From Sphaerisporangium sp. TRM90804 (lineage in GTDB: Bacteria > Actinomycetota > Actinomycetes > Streptosporangiales > Streptosporangiaceae): a stretch of DNA of 64,000 bases. The stretch covers positions 186,001-250,000 of the forward strand of contig NZ_JARWAC010000015.1 in the NCBI RefSeq assembly GCF_029846175.1. Reading direction: 5' to 3'. Each line of letters starts with the position of its first letter. Position 1 is the stretch's first letter. Shown here in pieces: positions 25,637-35,676 of the stretch. Below the pieces are notes generated by a model that was not told the DNA's origin, made no database searches, and worked only from the letters and a program-made list of their open reading frames with translations. Position numbers and translations under genes: made by a program.

Positions 25637-27226
25637 TCAGTCGGTGAGGTCGACGGTGCGGCCGCCCTCGGCGCCGATCTCGGCGGCGATCTGGTCGACG
25701 ACGTCGGCCGGGATGGCGGAGTCGACGGTGAGCGCGATGAGCGCCTCACCGCCCTTGGCGTCCCGGGAGACCTGCATGGACGCGATGTTGACCTCGCGCT
25801 CGCCGAGGATGCGGCCCACGATGCCGACGATGCCGGGCCGGTCGACGTAGTTGAAGAACGCCAGGTGGTCGGTGGGCTCGATCTCCATCGGGAAGCCGTT
25901 CACCTCGACGATCTTGGTGACCTGGCGCGGGCCCGACAGCGTGCCCGACACCGAGACCGTGCGGCCGTCGGCCAGCACGCCGCGCACGGTGACCACGTTG
26001 CGCCAGTCGGGGCTCTCCTCGCTGGTGACCAGCTCGACGGTGACCCCGCGGTCCTTGGCGAGCAGCGGCGCGTTGACGTAGGTGACGGCGTCCTCCACCA
26101 CGTCGGTGAACACGCCCTTGAGCGCGGCCAGCTCCAGCACGCGCACGTCGTGGGCGGCGATCTCGCCGCGGATCTCGACGTCCAGCCGCGTGGCGACCTC
26201 CCCGGCCAGGGCGGTGAAGACCCGGCCGAGCTTCTCGGCCAGCGGCAGGCCGGGCTTGACGTCCTCGGCGACGGCGCCGCCCTGGACGTTGACGGCGTCG
26301 GGCACGAACTCGCCGGCCAGCGCCAGCTTGACGCTGCGGGCCACCTGCGTGCCGGCCTTCTCCTGCGCCTCGTGGGTGGAGGCGCCCAGGTGCGGGGTGA
26401 CCACGACGCTGTCGAGCTCGAACAGCGGGCTGTCGGTGCAGGGCTCCTTGGAGAACACGTCGATGCCGGCGCCGGCGACCCTGCCCTCCTTGATCGCGGT
26501 GTAGAGGGCGGCCTCGTCGACGATGCCGCCGCGGGCGACGTTGATGATGCGCACCGACGGCTTGACGATGTGCAGCTCGCGGTCGCCGATGAGCCCGAGG
26601 GTCTCCTTGGACTTCGGCAGGTGCACCGTGATGAAGTCGGCCTGCTCCAGCACCTCCTCCAGGGAGAGCAGGCGGACGCCCATCTGCGCGGCGCGCGCCG
26701 GCTGCAGGTAGGGGTCGTAGGCGATGAGCTCCACGCCGAACGGCGCCAGGCGCTGGGCCACGAGCTGGCCGATGCGGCCCAGGCCGAGGACGCCCACCAC
26801 CTTCTCGTCCAGTTCGATGCCGGTGTACTTGGACCGCTTCCACTCCCCGCCCTTCAGGGCGGAGTGGCCCTGGGCCACGTTGCGCGCGCTGGCGAGGATG
26901 AGGGCGACGGTGTGCTCGGCCGCGCTGACGATGTTGGAGGTCGGCGCGTTGACGACCATGACGCCGGCCTTGGTGGCGGCCCCGACGTCGACGTTGTCGA
27001 GCCCGACGCCGGCCCGCGCGACCACGCGCAGGCGGGGGGCGTGCGACAGCGCCTCGGAGTCCACCTGGGTGGCGCTGCGAACGATCAGCGCGTCCGCCTC
27101 GGCGAGCGCCGGCAGGAGACTGGATCGATCGGCGCCGTCGGTGTGACGGACCTCGAAGTCCGCGCCGAGCACGGCGAGACCTGCTTCGGAGAGCTCCTCT
27201 GCGACCAAGACGACGGGCTTGTTCAC
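25637..27226 (-). CDS. serA: D-3-phosphoglycerate dehydrogenase
   Basis: 529 residues from a GTG at 27226 with AAGGA 6 nt upstream. NAD-binding GLGRIGQ, catalytic Arg (INVARGGIVDE), Glu and the His of TPHLGAST give the catalytic set; an intervening domain and a C-terminal ACT domain (PGIVGIVGRILGEREVNIASM) make it the long, serine-inhibited type. First step of serine synthesis, cytoplasmic, monocistronic between strong terminator and the divergent SseB-like gene. Confidence 0.97.
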   Translation of the reverse strand: MNKPVVLVAEELSEAGLAVLGADFEVRHTDGADRSSLLPALAEADALIVRSATQVDSEALSHAPRLRVVARAGVGLDNVDVGAATKAGVMVVNAPTSNIVSAAEHTVALILASARNVAQGHSALKGGEWKRSKYTGIELDEKVVGVLGLGRIGQLVAQRLAPFGVELIAYDPYLQPARAAQMGVRLLSLEEVLEQADFITVHLPKSKETLGLIGDRELHIVKPSVRIINVARGGIVDEAALYTAIKEGRVAGAGIDVFSKEPCTDSPLFELDSVVVTPHLGASTHEAQEKAGTQVARSVKLALAGEFVPDAVNVQGGAVAEDVKPGLPLAEKLGRVFTALAGEVATRLDVEIRGEIAAHDVRVLELAALKGVFTDVVEDAVTYVNAPLLAKDRGVTVELVTSEESPDWRNVVTVRGVLADGRTVSVSGTLSGPRQVTKIVEVNGFPMEIEPTDHLAFFNYVDRPGIVGIVGRILGEREVNIASMQVSRDAKGGEALIALTVDSAIPADVVDQIAAEIGAEGGRTVDLTD

Positions 27227-27437
27227 TGGTGGTCCTTCGGGAAGTGCGGATGCACGGACAGGCACCGAGTGTATCGGGGCTTGTGAAACGACTCACGAGC
27301 GCTCACCATTCGAGACGACGGCTCGCGGTTACCCATCTACACTAGATCCCACCCCAAGGCCGCCATCTTGGTATTGATCACAACATTTCTTGACGATTAG
27401 GCTGATAAGCTGTGTCTCACTACCTATCGTGTCTCGT

Positions 27438-28331
27438 ATGAGCATCGGGAACCCCGCTCTCGGAGAAGTGCTCGCGCAGCACGGCAGCCCGCACCGGCTT
27501 CTTGCGGCCCTCGCCGAGTGGGGCATCCTGGTCGCGGTGCGACCCGACCGGTCAGTCGTGCTGGGCACGACGCAGGCCGGCGAGCGGGTCCTCCTCGGCT
27601 ACACCAGCGCGCACACCTACGCGCGCCACCGCGGCAACCACTCCCTGTCGGCCTGCGACGCCGACATCATCCTCGACATCCAGCGCGTCACCGGCGTGCG
27701 CGAGATCGTCATCGACGCCGCCGGGCCCGCCGCCGCGGCCGTCCCCATCGAGGACCTCCAGCGTTACCTCAACTCCACCCGCAGCACGCAGCACGCGCCG
27801 GCCCTGTCGAGCGCCTCGCCGACGGCCTACGCGACCGGCGCCATGGCCACCGTCTCCCGCACCACCGTGCCGCCCTCGCCGCTCGGCCGGAACGAGACCC
27901 TGACCGCCGCCATCCCCCAGAGCGCCCACGAGGCGCCGGCGATGCCGTGGATCCCCGCGCCCCGGCCCCACCTGTCGGGCCCGATGCAGCAGGTCGACCC
28001 CGGGTACAAGCGCTGCGGCCATCCGATACTGCCCGCGCTGCGCGTGGCGATCTCAGAGCTGCTGCGCGACTTCCCGCTCGTGCACCACGTCTGGATCTCC
28101 GAGGCCCGCACCGTGTCGGGCTCCTCGGGCATCATGCTGCACGTCAAGGTGCACACGCGGTCGGCCGAGGACATCGTCAGAGACCTGCACCGCATGGTCA
28201 GGGCACGGCTGCCCCAGCTCGCCGCCAGCGAGGCGCCGGTGCTCATGGCCCGCGTCGCCGACGCCAACACCGAACGCCGCATGATCGAGCTGGGCGCGCA
28301 CGTCGTGTGCGCCGACGTGTCCGACAGCTGA
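27438..28331 (+). CDS. SseB-like protein
   Basis: 297 residues from the ATG at 27438. The first ~110 residues (LAALAEWGILVAVRPDRSVVL, DADIILDIQRVTGVREIVIDAAG) resemble the SseB N-terminal domain, named from an E. coli gene whose overexpression raises serine sensitivity. A Pro/Ala linker (120-190) separates a second domain with HVWISEARTVSGSSGIMLHV. No membrane segment. It is divergent from serA across 211 bp, which fits the name but the biochemical role of SseB is not established. Start uncertain because no Shine-Dalgarno precedes it. Confidence 0.65.
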   Translation: MSIGNPALGEVLAQHGSPHRLLAALAEWGILVAVRPDRSVVLGTTQAGERVLLGYTSAHTYARHRGNHSLSACDADIILDIQRVTGVREIVIDAAGPAAAAVPIEDLQRYLNSTRSTQHAPALSSASPTAYATGAMATVSRTTVPPSPLGRNETLTAAIPQSAHEAPAMPWIPAPRPHLSGPMQQVDPGYKRCGHPILPALRVAISELLRDFPLVHHVWISEARTVSGSSGIMLHVKVHTRSAEDIVRDLHRMVRARLPQLAASEAPVLMARVADANTERRMIELGAHVVCADVSDS

Positions 28332-28410
28332 GCGCGGCGCGGCGACCGGCCGCCGACGAGGCTGACGATTAGGTCTGGCCACCGCCCGCCCACTCGGCTG
28401 TAATGACGCA

Positions 28411-29766
28411 ATGATCCCCTCGACGCGAGCGCCCCAGGCTTCGGCCGTGACCCGGGGCGTGCGCCTCGGCTACGGGGTCGGCTCGTTCTGCACGGCGACG
28501 TTCAGCACCATCCCCGGCCTGCTGCTGTTGTTCTACATGACCAACATCCTGGCCGTCCCGGCGTGGCTGGCGGGCGTGGTGGTCTTCGCGCCGAAGGCAT
28601 GGGATCTCCTGCTCAACCCGCTGGTGGGCCAGTGGTCCGACCGCACGGTCTCCCGCTGGGGCCCCCGGCGCCCGTGGCTGCTCGCCGGAGCGCTCGTGCT
28701 GCCGGCCGGCTTCGCGCTGACCTTCGCCGGCCCGCCGCTCACCGGCCCGGCCGCCGCCCTGTACGTCGGCGTGTTCTTCCTCATCGCCGCGAGCGGGTAC
28801 GCGCTGTACGAGGTGCCGTACAAGGCCATGCCGGCGGAGATGACCCGCGGCTACCACGAGCGGACGTCGCTGCTCCAGTGGCGGATGATCTTCATCTCGC
28901 TGGCCATCGCGCTCAGCGGCATCATCGCGCCGGCCATCGCCGCCGACTCCCGCGAGGGCTACCGGCAGATGGGGATCATCTTCGCGGTCATCCTGCTCGC
29001 CGCGATGCTCGCCTCGTTCTTCGGGACGGCCCGCGCCCCGCTGGTCGGCAGCACCGAGCCCGAGGGGTCGCTGCGGACCCAGCTCGCCGCGGCCAGGGCC
29101 AGCCGCCCGTTCCTGTGGCTGCTGGGCCTGTCCAGCGCGCAGAACCTCGCCGCCGGCGTCATGCTGGCCGGCGCGCCCTACTTCGCGGCCTACACGCTGA
29201 ACACGCCCTCGGCCACCAGCACCCTGTTCGCCGCCCTGGTGGGCCCGATGCTGGCGACCATGCCGCTGTGGGTGTGGCTGGCACGCAAGATGGACAAACG
29301 CGGCGCGATGCTGCTCGCGGGGGCCCTCTTCCTCACCGGCGCGCTGCTGAACGTGCTCACCCCGGTGTTCGGGGCCCTGTACTCCCACCTGTGCATCCTG
29401 GTCGTCGGCGTGGGGTACGCCGGGCTGCAGCTCCTGCAGTTCTCCATGCTGGCCGACGTGATCGCCCACGACTCCGCGGTGAGCGGCCGGCGCAGGGGCG
29501 GCGTCTTCACCGGGCTGTGGACCGCCGTGGAGAACGCCGTCCTGGCACTCGGGGCGCTCGTGGTCGGCGGGGTGCTGGCCGTCGGAGGGTTCATCGCCTC
29601 CGACCCGGAGAACCCGGTCACCCAGCCCGGCAGCGCGCTGATCGCCATCGTGATCTCGCTCACGCTCGTCCCGGCCTTCATCGCGCTCACCGGCGTCCTC
29701 ATGACGCTGAAGTACAACCTCACCGCCGTCCACCTGGAGCAGGCGTCACAGGACGAGCGGGCGTGA
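28411..29766 (+). CDS. MFS transporter of the GPH (glycoside-pentoside-hexuronide):cation symporter type
   Basis: 451 residues with about twelve hydrophobic segments. WDLLLNPLVGQWSDRTVSRWGPRRPWLL is the GPH form of the MFS loop signature, and YEVPYKAMPAEMT near residues 133-145 is also GPH-like. Such proteins import sugars or related small molecules with H+ or Na+. TGTAAT (28399-28404) ends 6 bp before the ATG, so the transcript may be leaderless. No sugar-processing genes adjoin it, so the substrate is open. Confidence 0.9.
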   Translation: MIPSTRAPQASAVTRGVRLGYGVGSFCTATFSTIPGLLLLFYMTNILAVPAWLAGVVVFAPKAWDLLLNPLVGQWSDRTVSRWGPRRPWLLAGALVLPAGFALTFAGPPLTGPAAALYVGVFFLIAASGYALYEVPYKAMPAEMTRGYHERTSLLQWRMIFISLAIALSGIIAPAIAADSREGYRQMGIIFAVILLAAMLASFFGTARAPLVGSTEPEGSLRTQLAAARASRPFLWLLGLSSAQNLAAGVMLAGAPYFAAYTLNTPSATSTLFAALVGPMLATMPLWVWLARKMDKRGAMLLAGALFLTGALLNVLTPVFGALYSHLCILVVGVGYAGLQLLQFSMLADVIAHDSAVSGRRRGGVFTGLWTAVENAVLALGALVVGGVLAVGGFIASDPENPVTQPGSALIAIVISLTLVPAFIALTGVLMTLKYNLTAVHLEQASQDERA

Positions 29767-29857
29767 CCCCGGCGCCTGCCCGGAATGACCGGGATCGCCG
29801 GGAACCGCGGGCGCCATAATCTGGACACCTCGCCGCCGCCGACCCGATACTCAAGGG

Positions 29858-30397
29858 ATGAGCTCGACGCACCCGCCTGTGCGCGCCTCGGACGGAGACC
29901 GCGATCGCGCGATCAACGAGCTCCGCGATCACGCCGTCGACGGGCAGATCTCGCACGACACCTTCCTGGGACGGGTCGACCGCGCGCTGCGCGCCCGCAG
30001 CCGCGGCGAACTGGACGACCTGGTCTCCGACCTGCCCGCGAAGCGGGGGTGGCGCCGCAGGCTGACCGAGGCGGTCTCGTCGGTCTCCGACCTCACCACG
30101 CGCGTCGAGAGCGCGTGGCGGCGCCCGCGCCTGCCCCGGCTGGCGCTGCCCGGCGACAACCGCACGCGGTACGTGGTCGGCCGCGGCTCCGAGTGCGATC
30201 TGGTGCTCACCGACCTCACGGTGTCGCGTGTGCACGCCGAGCTGCGCCGCGACCGCGAGTCCTGGGTGCTGGTCGACCTCGGCTCGCTCAACGGCACCCG
30301 GGTGAACGGCTGGCGTCTGGTGGGCCCGGCGCGGGTCCGCATCGGCGACGAGATCTCGTTCGGCGAGTGCGCCTTCCTCGTCTCCGTCCCGCAGTAG
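29858..30397 (+). CDS. DUF1707-FHA domain protein
   Basis: 179 residues. Residues 8-58 (VRASDGDRDRAINELRDHAV, then DELDDLVSDLP) match the SHOCT-like DUF1707 module. A short linker precedes an FHA domain with GRGSECDLVL, the conserved SRVHAELRR and DLGSLNGTRVNG, at about 106-165. FHA domains bind phosphothreonine, so it is a likely substrate or partner of a Ser/Thr kinase, which is not in this window. Cytoplasmic; no membrane helix seen. Confidence 0.92.
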   Translation: MSSTHPPVRASDGDRDRAINELRDHAVDGQISHDTFLGRVDRALRARSRGELDDLVSDLPAKRGWRRRLTEAVSSVSDLTTRVESAWRRPRLPRLALPGDNRTRYVVGRGSECDLVLTDLTVSRVHAELRRDRESWVLVDLGSLNGTRVNGWRLVGPARVRIGDEISFGECAFLVSVPQ

Positions 30398-30510
30398 CCG
30401 CACGGCCCTCCTCAGTACCGCGAAATATCAGTACATTTCCGTATTGCGCTCTGCGTACGGGTTCCCGATGATCGCGGCATGATGCGAGCCGTCAACCTCT
30501 GGAGGACCAC

Positions 30511-32079
30511 GTGCGGATGCCCCGACGCCCGACCGGCCTGCTGACGGCCGGAGTCCTCACCCTCTCGCTGTTGTGGGCGCCCGGGTCGGTGGCCCCGGCC
30601 GGCGCCGCCGACCCGGCCCCCGGGGTCGCCGATCTCGTGGCCGATCTCGACCAGATCCTCTCCGACGCGCGCCTGACCGTCGCCCGCGCGGGCGTGGTGG
30701 TCAAGAGCGCCGCCACCGGCGAACAGCTCTACGCGCAGGACAGCGGCAAGATCTTCGTCCCCGCCTCCAACACCAAGCTGCTCACCTCCGCGGCCGCCGT
30801 GGAGACGCTGGGGCTCGATCACCGCTTCACCACGAGCGTCCTGAGGTCGGGTAAGCGGGTGGGTTCCACCCTCGCCGGCGACCTGTACCTCAAGGGCACC
30901 GGCGACCCGACCATGCTGGCCGCCGACTACGACGCGCTCGCCGCCAAGGTGGCCGCCTCCGGCGTCAAGCTGGTCACCGGCAGGCTGGTCGCCGACGACA
31001 CCTGGTTCGACGACGTGCGCCTCGGCACCGACTGGGCGCAGGACGACGAGCCGTACTACTACGCGGCCCAGGTGTCGGCGCTGACCGCCGCCCCCGACAC
31101 CGACTACGACGCCGGCTCGGTCATCGTCACCGTGGCCCCCGGCGACGCGCCGGGCGCCCCGGTCAAGGTCACCACCACGCCGGAGACCGACTACGTCAAG
31201 ATCGACAACCGCGCCACCACCGGCACGGCGACCGACGTGACGGTGACCCGCGTCCACGGCACCAACCGGGTGCTGATCACCGGCACGGTGGCCTCGGAGT
31301 ACTCCGAGTGGCTGGCCGTCGACGACCCCACCGGCTACGCGGCCTCGCTGTTCCGCCGGGCCCTCGCCGGGCACGGGGTACGCGTCCTCGGGCCCACCGG
31401 CAGGGGCGCGACGCCCGCCGCCGCGACGGGCGTGGCCGACCGGCGGTCGATGCCGCTGAGCGAGCTGCTGGTGCCGTTCATGAAGCTCAGCAACAACGTG
31501 CACGCCGAGATCCTCACCAAGGCGATGGGCCGGAAGGTGTCCGGCCAGGGCACCTGGGACGCCGGGCTGGCCGCCGTGCTGGCCTTCGCCGGCGCCAACG
31601 GCGTCGACACGGTGCGGCTGCGCGACGGCTCGGGCCTGTCGCGGCTCGACGCGGTGACGCCGGGCGAGCTCACCGAGTTCCTCATCGCCCTGCGCGCCAA
31701 GCCGTGGTTCCAAACCTGGTACGACGCCATGCCGATCGCCGGCCGCTCGGAGCGGTTCGTCGGCGGGACGCTGCGCAACCGCATGGCCGGCACCCCGGCG
31801 GCCGGCAACGTGCACGCCAAGACCGGCTCGCTCACCAGCGTCTCGGGCCTGTCGGGTTACGTGACCAGCGCCGAGGGCGAGGCCCTGGTGTTCTCCATCC
31901 TGCTCAACAACTACCTGTCGTCCTCCCCCAAGAACCTGGAGGACGCCATCGCGGTCAGGCTCGCGAAGTTCGACAGGGACACCCCGGTGGACGCCGCGGT
32001 CGCGCCGCGGAGCAAGGTGGCCGAGAACGCCGGCGCCGGCGACCTCGAATGCTCCTGGATCAAGCCCGCACAGTGCTGA
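30511..32079 (+). CDS. dacB: D-alanyl-D-alanine carboxypeptidase/endopeptidase (PBP4, peptidase S13)
   Basis: 522 residues from a GTG with GGAGG 5 nt before. Signal peptide at the front (TGLLTAGVLTLSLLWAPG then SVAPAGAA). Serine active-site motifs: Ser86-x-x-Lys89 in ASNTK, Ser327-Asn-Asn329 in LSNNVHAE, and Lys437-Thr-Gly439 in HAKTGSLT. Exported, it trims or cleaves peptidoglycan peptides. The insert between SxxK and SNN is long as in S13 enzymes. The stop region is repeated downstream. Confidence 0.95.
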   Translation: MRMPRRPTGLLTAGVLTLSLLWAPGSVAPAGAADPAPGVADLVADLDQILSDARLTVARAGVVVKSAATGEQLYAQDSGKIFVPASNTKLLTSAAAVETLGLDHRFTTSVLRSGKRVGSTLAGDLYLKGTGDPTMLAADYDALAAKVAASGVKLVTGRLVADDTWFDDVRLGTDWAQDDEPYYYAAQVSALTAAPDTDYDAGSVIVTVAPGDAPGAPVKVTTTPETDYVKIDNRATTGTATDVTVTRVHGTNRVLITGTVASEYSEWLAVDDPTGYAASLFRRALAGHGVRVLGPTGRGATPAAATGVADRRSMPLSELLVPFMKLSNNVHAEILTKAMGRKVSGQGTWDAGLAAVLAFAGANGVDTVRLRDGSGLSRLDAVTPGELTEFLIALRAKPWFQTWYDAMPIAGRSERFVGGTLRNRMAGTPAAGNVHAKTGSLTSVSGLSGYVTSAEGEALVFSILLNNYLSSSPKNLEDAIAVRLAKFDRDTPVDAAVAPRSKVAENAGAGDLECSWIKPAQC

Positions 32080-32117
32080 ACGCCGCACGAGAGCCCGCGC
32101 GGTGCTGAAAGCCGCAC
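32073..32117. repeat. Tandem duplication of the dacB stop region
   Basis: GTGCTGAACGCCGCAC (32073-32088), including the TGA stop, recurs as GTGCTGAAAGCCGCAC at 32102-32117, period 29 bp. Confidence 0.75.
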
Positions 32118-32156
32118 GGGCGCCCCGCGAGGATCCCCCGCGAGGCGCCCGTGCGG
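32112..32156. terminator. Bidirectional terminator between dacB and ilvC
   Basis: A 13-bp perfect stem (32112-32124 with 32144-32156, arms CCGCACGGGCGCC and its complement) lies between two convergent genes. Its 5' arm is made from the second copy of the dacB stop repeat. Confidence 0.85.
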
Positions 32157-32165
32157 TGCCGCCGG

Positions 32166-33161
32166 CTACTTGTCCTTGAGCCAGCTCATCATCGGGCGCA
32201 GCTTGGCGCCGGTCTTCTCGATGGGGTGCTCGGCCAGCTCCTCGCGGTACTTGCGGAAGTCGCCCTGGCCGCCGTCGAACTCCTCGACCAGCTCGCGGGC
32301 GAACTGCCCCGACTTCACCTCTTCGAGGATGCGCTGCATCTCCTTCTTGGTCTCGGAGGTGACGACGCGCGGGCCCCGGGTGTAGCCGCCGTACTCGGCG
32401 GTGTCGGAGACCGACCAGTACATCTTGGAGATGCCGCCCTCGTACATGAGGTCGACGATGAGCTTCATCTCGTGCAGGCACTCGAAGTAGGCGACCTCCG
32501 GCTGGTAGCCGGCCTCGATCAGCGTCTCGAAGCCGGTCTTGATCAGCTCGGACACGCCGCCGCACAGCACGGCCTGCTCGCCGAACAGGTCGGTCTCGGT
32601 CTCCTCGGTGAAGGTCGTCTTCAGCGCGCCGGCGCGGGTGCCGCCGATGCCCTTGGCGTACGACAGCACCAGCGGCCAGGCGCCGCCGCTGGAGTCCTGC
32701 TCGACGGCGACCAGGCAGGGCACGCCGCGGCCGGCCGTGAACTGGCGGCGCACCAGGTGGCCCGGGCCCTTGGGCGCCACCATGGCGACGTCGACGCCCT
32801 CGGGCGCCTCGATCAGGCCGTAGCGGATGTTGAGCCCGTGCCCGAAGAACAGGGCGTCCCCCTCGACGAGGTTGGGCGCGACGTGCTCGGCGTACAGGTG
32901 GCGCTGGATGTGGTCGGGCGCGAGGATCATGACGAGGTCGGCCTCCTCGGCCGCCTCGCCCGGGCCGACGACGCGCAGTCCGTCGTTCTCGGCCTTCTCG
33001 CGGCTCTTGGAGCCCTCGGGCAGGCCGACGCGGACGTCCACGCCGGAGTCGCGCAGCGACAGCGCGTGGGCGTGACCCTGGCTGCCGTACCCCAGCACGG
33101 CCACGTGCCGCCCCTGGATGATCGAGAGGTCGGCTTCGTCGTCGTAGAAGATCTCAGTCAC
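32166..33161 (-). CDS. ilvC: Ketol-acid reductoisomerase
   Basis: 331 residues from a GTG with AAAGG upstream, class I length. Rossmann motif [13 protein letters not shown] at about 25-37, and the C-terminal knot with the metal site EEV...[18 protein letters not shown]. It converts acetolactate and acetohydroxybutyrate for Val/Leu/Ile. It lies 52 bp after ilvN and is probably in the ilvBNC operon under the leader attenuator. Confidence 0.97.
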   Translation of the reverse strand: MTEIFYDDEADLSIIQGRHVAVLGYGSQGHAHALSLRDSGVDVRVGLPEGSKSREKAENDGLRVVGPGEAAEEADLVMILAPDHIQRHLYAEHVAPNLVEGDALFFGHGLNIRYGLIEAPEGVDVAMVAPKGPGHLVRRQFTAGRGVPCLVAVEQDSSGGAWPLVLSYAKGIGGTRAGALKTTFTEETETDLFGEQAVLCGGVSELIKTGFETLIEAGYQPEVAYFECLHEMKLIVDLMYEGGISKMYWSVSDTAEYGGYTRGPRVVTSETKKEMQRILEEVKSGQFARELVEEFDGGQGDFRKYREELAEHPIEKTGAKLRPMMSWLKDK

Positions 33162-33213
33162 TGCGATTGCCTTTCATGGGTTCGTACGCCCTCGCCCCGG
33201 CGCGTCGTACGGG

Positions 33214-33738
33214 TCACGCGCTGCGGTCGAGGGCCCGGAGCGAGCGGTCGGTGATGGAACGGGCGCCGCGGCCGATGGCCACCATGCCCGACTGGACGAG
33301 CTCCTTGATGCCGAACGGCTCCAGCACCCTGATGAAGGCGCCCAGCTTGTCCGGTGTCCCGGTGACCTCGATGGTCACCGCGTCGGTCGCGACGTCCACG
33401 CAGCGGGCGCGGAAGAGCTGCACCAGCTCGAGCACGTGCGAGCGGTTCTCGGCGTCGGCCCTGACCTTGATCAGCGTCAGCTCGCGCTGCACCGACTGCG
33501 CCGGGTCGAGCTCGACGATCTTGATGACGTTGACCAGCTTGTTGAGCTGCTTGGTGACCTGCTCCAGCGGCAGCTCGGCGACGCTGACGACGATCGTCAT
33601 GCGCGAGACGTCGTCGTGCTCGGTCGGCCCGACGGCCAGCGAGTCGATGTTGAAGCCCCGCCGGCTGAAGAGCGCGGCCACCCGGGCGAGGACTCCGGGC
33701 TTGTTCTCGACGAGGACCGACAGCGTGTGGCGGCTCAT
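33214..33738 (-). CDS. ilvN: Acetolactate synthase small (regulatory) subunit
   Basis: 174 residues, starting [20 protein letters not shown], an ACT domain that binds valine and transmits feedback inhibition to IlvB; a second ACT-like half follows ([20 protein letters not shown]). The ATG overlaps the ilvB stop by 4 bp (ATGA), so the subunits are translated together. Confidence 0.97.
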   Translation of the reverse strand: MSRHTLSVLVENKPGVLARVAALFSRRGFNIDSLAVGPTEHDDVSRMTIVVSVAELPLEQVTKQLNKLVNVIKIVELDPAQSVQRELTLIKVRADAENRSHVLELVQLFRARCVDVATDAVTIEVTGTPDKLGAFIRVLEPFGIKELVQSGMVAIGRGARSITDRSLRALDRSA

Positions 33739-35489
33739 GATTCCTGCTCCTCGTTGTCCCACACGGGGGCCATGTCCCGCGCGATCTTGATGTCGTCGTT
33801 GCCGGTGCCGGCCGCGACCATGGGCCACACCATCGCGTCCTTGTTGACGACGAAGTCGATCACCACGGGGACGTCGTTGATCTCCATGGCCTTGCGGATG
33901 GTCGCCTCGACGTCCTCGGGGCGGTCGCACCGCAGGCCCACACAACCGTACGCCTCCGCCAGCTTGACGAAGTCGGGGATGCGGCGGACGGACTGCAGGT
34001 CGGTGTTGGAGTAGCGCTCGTTGTAGAAGAGCGTCTGCCACTGCCTGACCATGCCGAGGTTACCGTTGTTGATGACGGCGACCTTGATGGGCACGCCCTC
34101 GATGGCGCAGGTGGCCAGCTCCTGGTTGGTCATCTGGAAGCAGCCGTCGCCGTCGATGGCCCAGACCTCGGCGTCCGGCAGGCCCATCTTGGCGCCCAGC
34201 GCGGCCGGGACGGCGAAGCCCATGGTGCCCGCGCCGCCGGAGTTGATGAACGTGCCGGGCTTCTCGTACTTGATGAACTGCGAGGCCCACATCTGGTGCT
34301 GCCCGACGCCCGCCAGGTAGACGGCGTCCGGGCCGACGATCTGGCCGATGCGCTGGATGACGTACTGCGGGCTCAGCGAGCCGTCCTCGGCCTCGTCGTA
34401 CCCCAGGGGGTAGGTGTCGCGGTAGCCGTCGAGGATCGCCCACCAGGCGGCGTAGTCGCCGGCGCGGCCCTCGGCCCGCTCGTTCTTGACCACCGCGACC
34501 AGCTCGGTCAGCACGTCGCGGCAGTCGCCCACGATGGGGACGTCGGCGTGGCGGTTCTTGGAGATCTCCGCCGGGTCGACGTCGGCGTGGATGATCTTCG
34601 CGTGCGGGGCGAAGGTGTCGAGCCTGCCGGTGACGCGGTCGTCGAAGCGGGTGCCCAGCGCGATGATCAGATCGCTGCGCTGCAGGGCGCCGACCGCGGC
34701 CACGGTGCCGTGCATGCCGGGCATGCCGAGGTGCTGGGGGTGGCTGTCGGGGAAGGTGCCCCGGGCCGTCAGCGTGGTCACGACCGGGATGCCGGTCAGC
34801 TCGGCGAGCTCGGCCAGCTCGGCCGACGCGCGCGCCTTGTGGACGCCGCCGCCGACGTAGAGCACCGGCCGCTTGGCCTCGGCCATCAGCCGCGCGGCCT
34901 CCCTGATCTGCTTGGAGTGCGGCCGGGTGACCGGGCGGTAGCCCGGCAGGCGCATCGGCGTGGGCCAGACGAACTTCATGGTCGCCTGGAGGGCGTCCTT
35001 GGAGATGTCGACGAGCACCGGGCCGGGACGGCCGGTGGCGGCGATGTGGAACGCCTCGGCGATGGTGCGGGGGATGTCGGCGGCGTCGGTGACCAGGAAG
35101 TTGTGCTTGGTGATCGGCATGGTGATGCCGCAGATGTCGGCTTCCTGGAAGGCGTCGGTGCCGATGAGCGGCGACACGACCTGGCCGGTGATCGCCACCA
35201 TGGGGACCGAGTCCATGTAGGCGTCGGCGATGGCGGTCACCAGGTTGGTGGCGCCGGGGCCGCTGGTGGCCATGCAGACCCCCACGCGCCCGGTGGCCTG
35301 CGCGTACCCCTCGGCGGCGTGGCCGGCGCCCTGCTCGTGGCGTACGAGCACGTGCCTGACCTTGGTGGAGTCGTAGAGCGGGTCGTAGGCGGGCAGGATG
35401 GCGCCCCCCGGGATCCCGAACACCGTGTCGGCCCCGACCTGCTCCAACGCCCTGACGAGGGCCTGTGCACCTGTCATCTCTTCGGTCAT
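33735..35489 (-). CDS. ilvB: Acetolactate synthase large (catalytic) subunit
   Basis: 584 residues with AAGGA before the ATG. Glu52 in [13 protein letters not shown] is the ThDP-activating glutamate, and [15 protein letters not shown]...INNGNLG is the ThDP-Mg motif. FAD-binding region between. First common step of branched-chain amino acid synthesis. Regulation is expected by the attenuator upstream (35528-35670) and by IlvN. Confidence 0.97.
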   Translation of the reverse strand: MTEEMTGAQALVRALEQVGADTVFGIPGGAILPAYDPLYDSTKVRHVLVRHEQGAGHAAEGYAQATGRVGVCMATSGPGATNLVTAIADAYMDSVPMVAITGQVVSPLIGTDAFQEADICGITMPITKHNFLVTDAADIPRTIAEAFHIAATGRPGPVLVDISKDALQATMKFVWPTPMRLPGYRPVTRPHSKQIREAARLMAEAKRPVLYVGGGVHKARASAELAELAELTGIPVVTTLTARGTFPDSHPQHLGMPGMHGTVAAVGALQRSDLIIALGTRFDDRVTGRLDTFAPHAKIIHADVDPAEISKNRHADVPIVGDCRDVLTELVAVVKNERAEGRAGDYAAWWAILDGYRDTYPLGYDEAEDGSLSPQYVIQRIGQIVGPDAVYLAGVGQHQMWASQFIKYEKPGTFINSGGAGTMGFAVPAALGAKMGLPDAEVWAIDGDGCFQMTNQELATCAIEGVPIKVAVINNGNLGMVRQWQTLFYNERYSNTDLQSVRRIPDFVKLAEAYGCVGLRCDRPEDVEATIRKAMEINDVPVVIDFVVNKDAMVWPMVAAGTGNDDIKIARDMAPVWDNEEQES

Positions 35490-35527
35490 CGGCTCGTTCC
35501 TTGCGTAACTGAGCTGGGTGTGGCCAT

Positions 35528-35565
35528 AAAAAAGGCCCCGCCCGCCGTGAAGGCGGTGCTGGGGC
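35528..35565 (-). terminator. ilvB attenuator terminator
   Basis: On the minus strand GCCCCAGCACCGCC pairs with GGCGGGCGGGGC (near-continuous stem of about 12 pairs, 35535-35565), followed by six T. It is 38 nt before the ilvB ATG, so it ends leader transcripts. Confidence 0.9.
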
Positions 35566-35566
35566 T

Positions 35567-35605
35567 GCGCGCAGGTCGGGGAGTCTTCGTCAGCGCCCTG
35601 CGCGC
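35567..35605 (-). promoter_or_regulatory. 9-bp leader hairpin overlapping the end of the ilvB leader peptide
   Basis: GCGCGCAGG (35605-35597) and CCTGCGCGC (35575-35567) pair perfectly; the 5' arm covers the Arg-Arg-Ala-Gly codons and the 3' arm abuts the terminator, as in cimA. A second hairpin, GGGCTCGgtCGAGCCC, lies within the upstream leader codons. Confidence 0.75.
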
Positions 35606-35670
35606 CGGCGAAGTACTACCTCGAGCAGGGCTCGACCGAGCCCGGCAGGAGTGTCCCCAGTGATATGCAT
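35590..35670 (-). CDS. ilvB leader peptide (26 residues)
   Basis: ATG at 35670, stop at 35590-35592. It reads [20 protein letters not shown] and then RRRAGR, with Leu-Leu-Glu-Val-Val-Leu just upstream of the hairpins. Leucine and valine codons at this point are what an ilv attenuator needs, because ribosomes stall here when those tRNAs are uncharged. The -10 box ends 6 bp before the ATG, so translation is probably leaderless. Confidence 0.8.
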   Translation of the reverse strand: MHITGDTPAGLGRALLEVVLRRRAGR

Positions 35671-35676
35671 GCCGCA

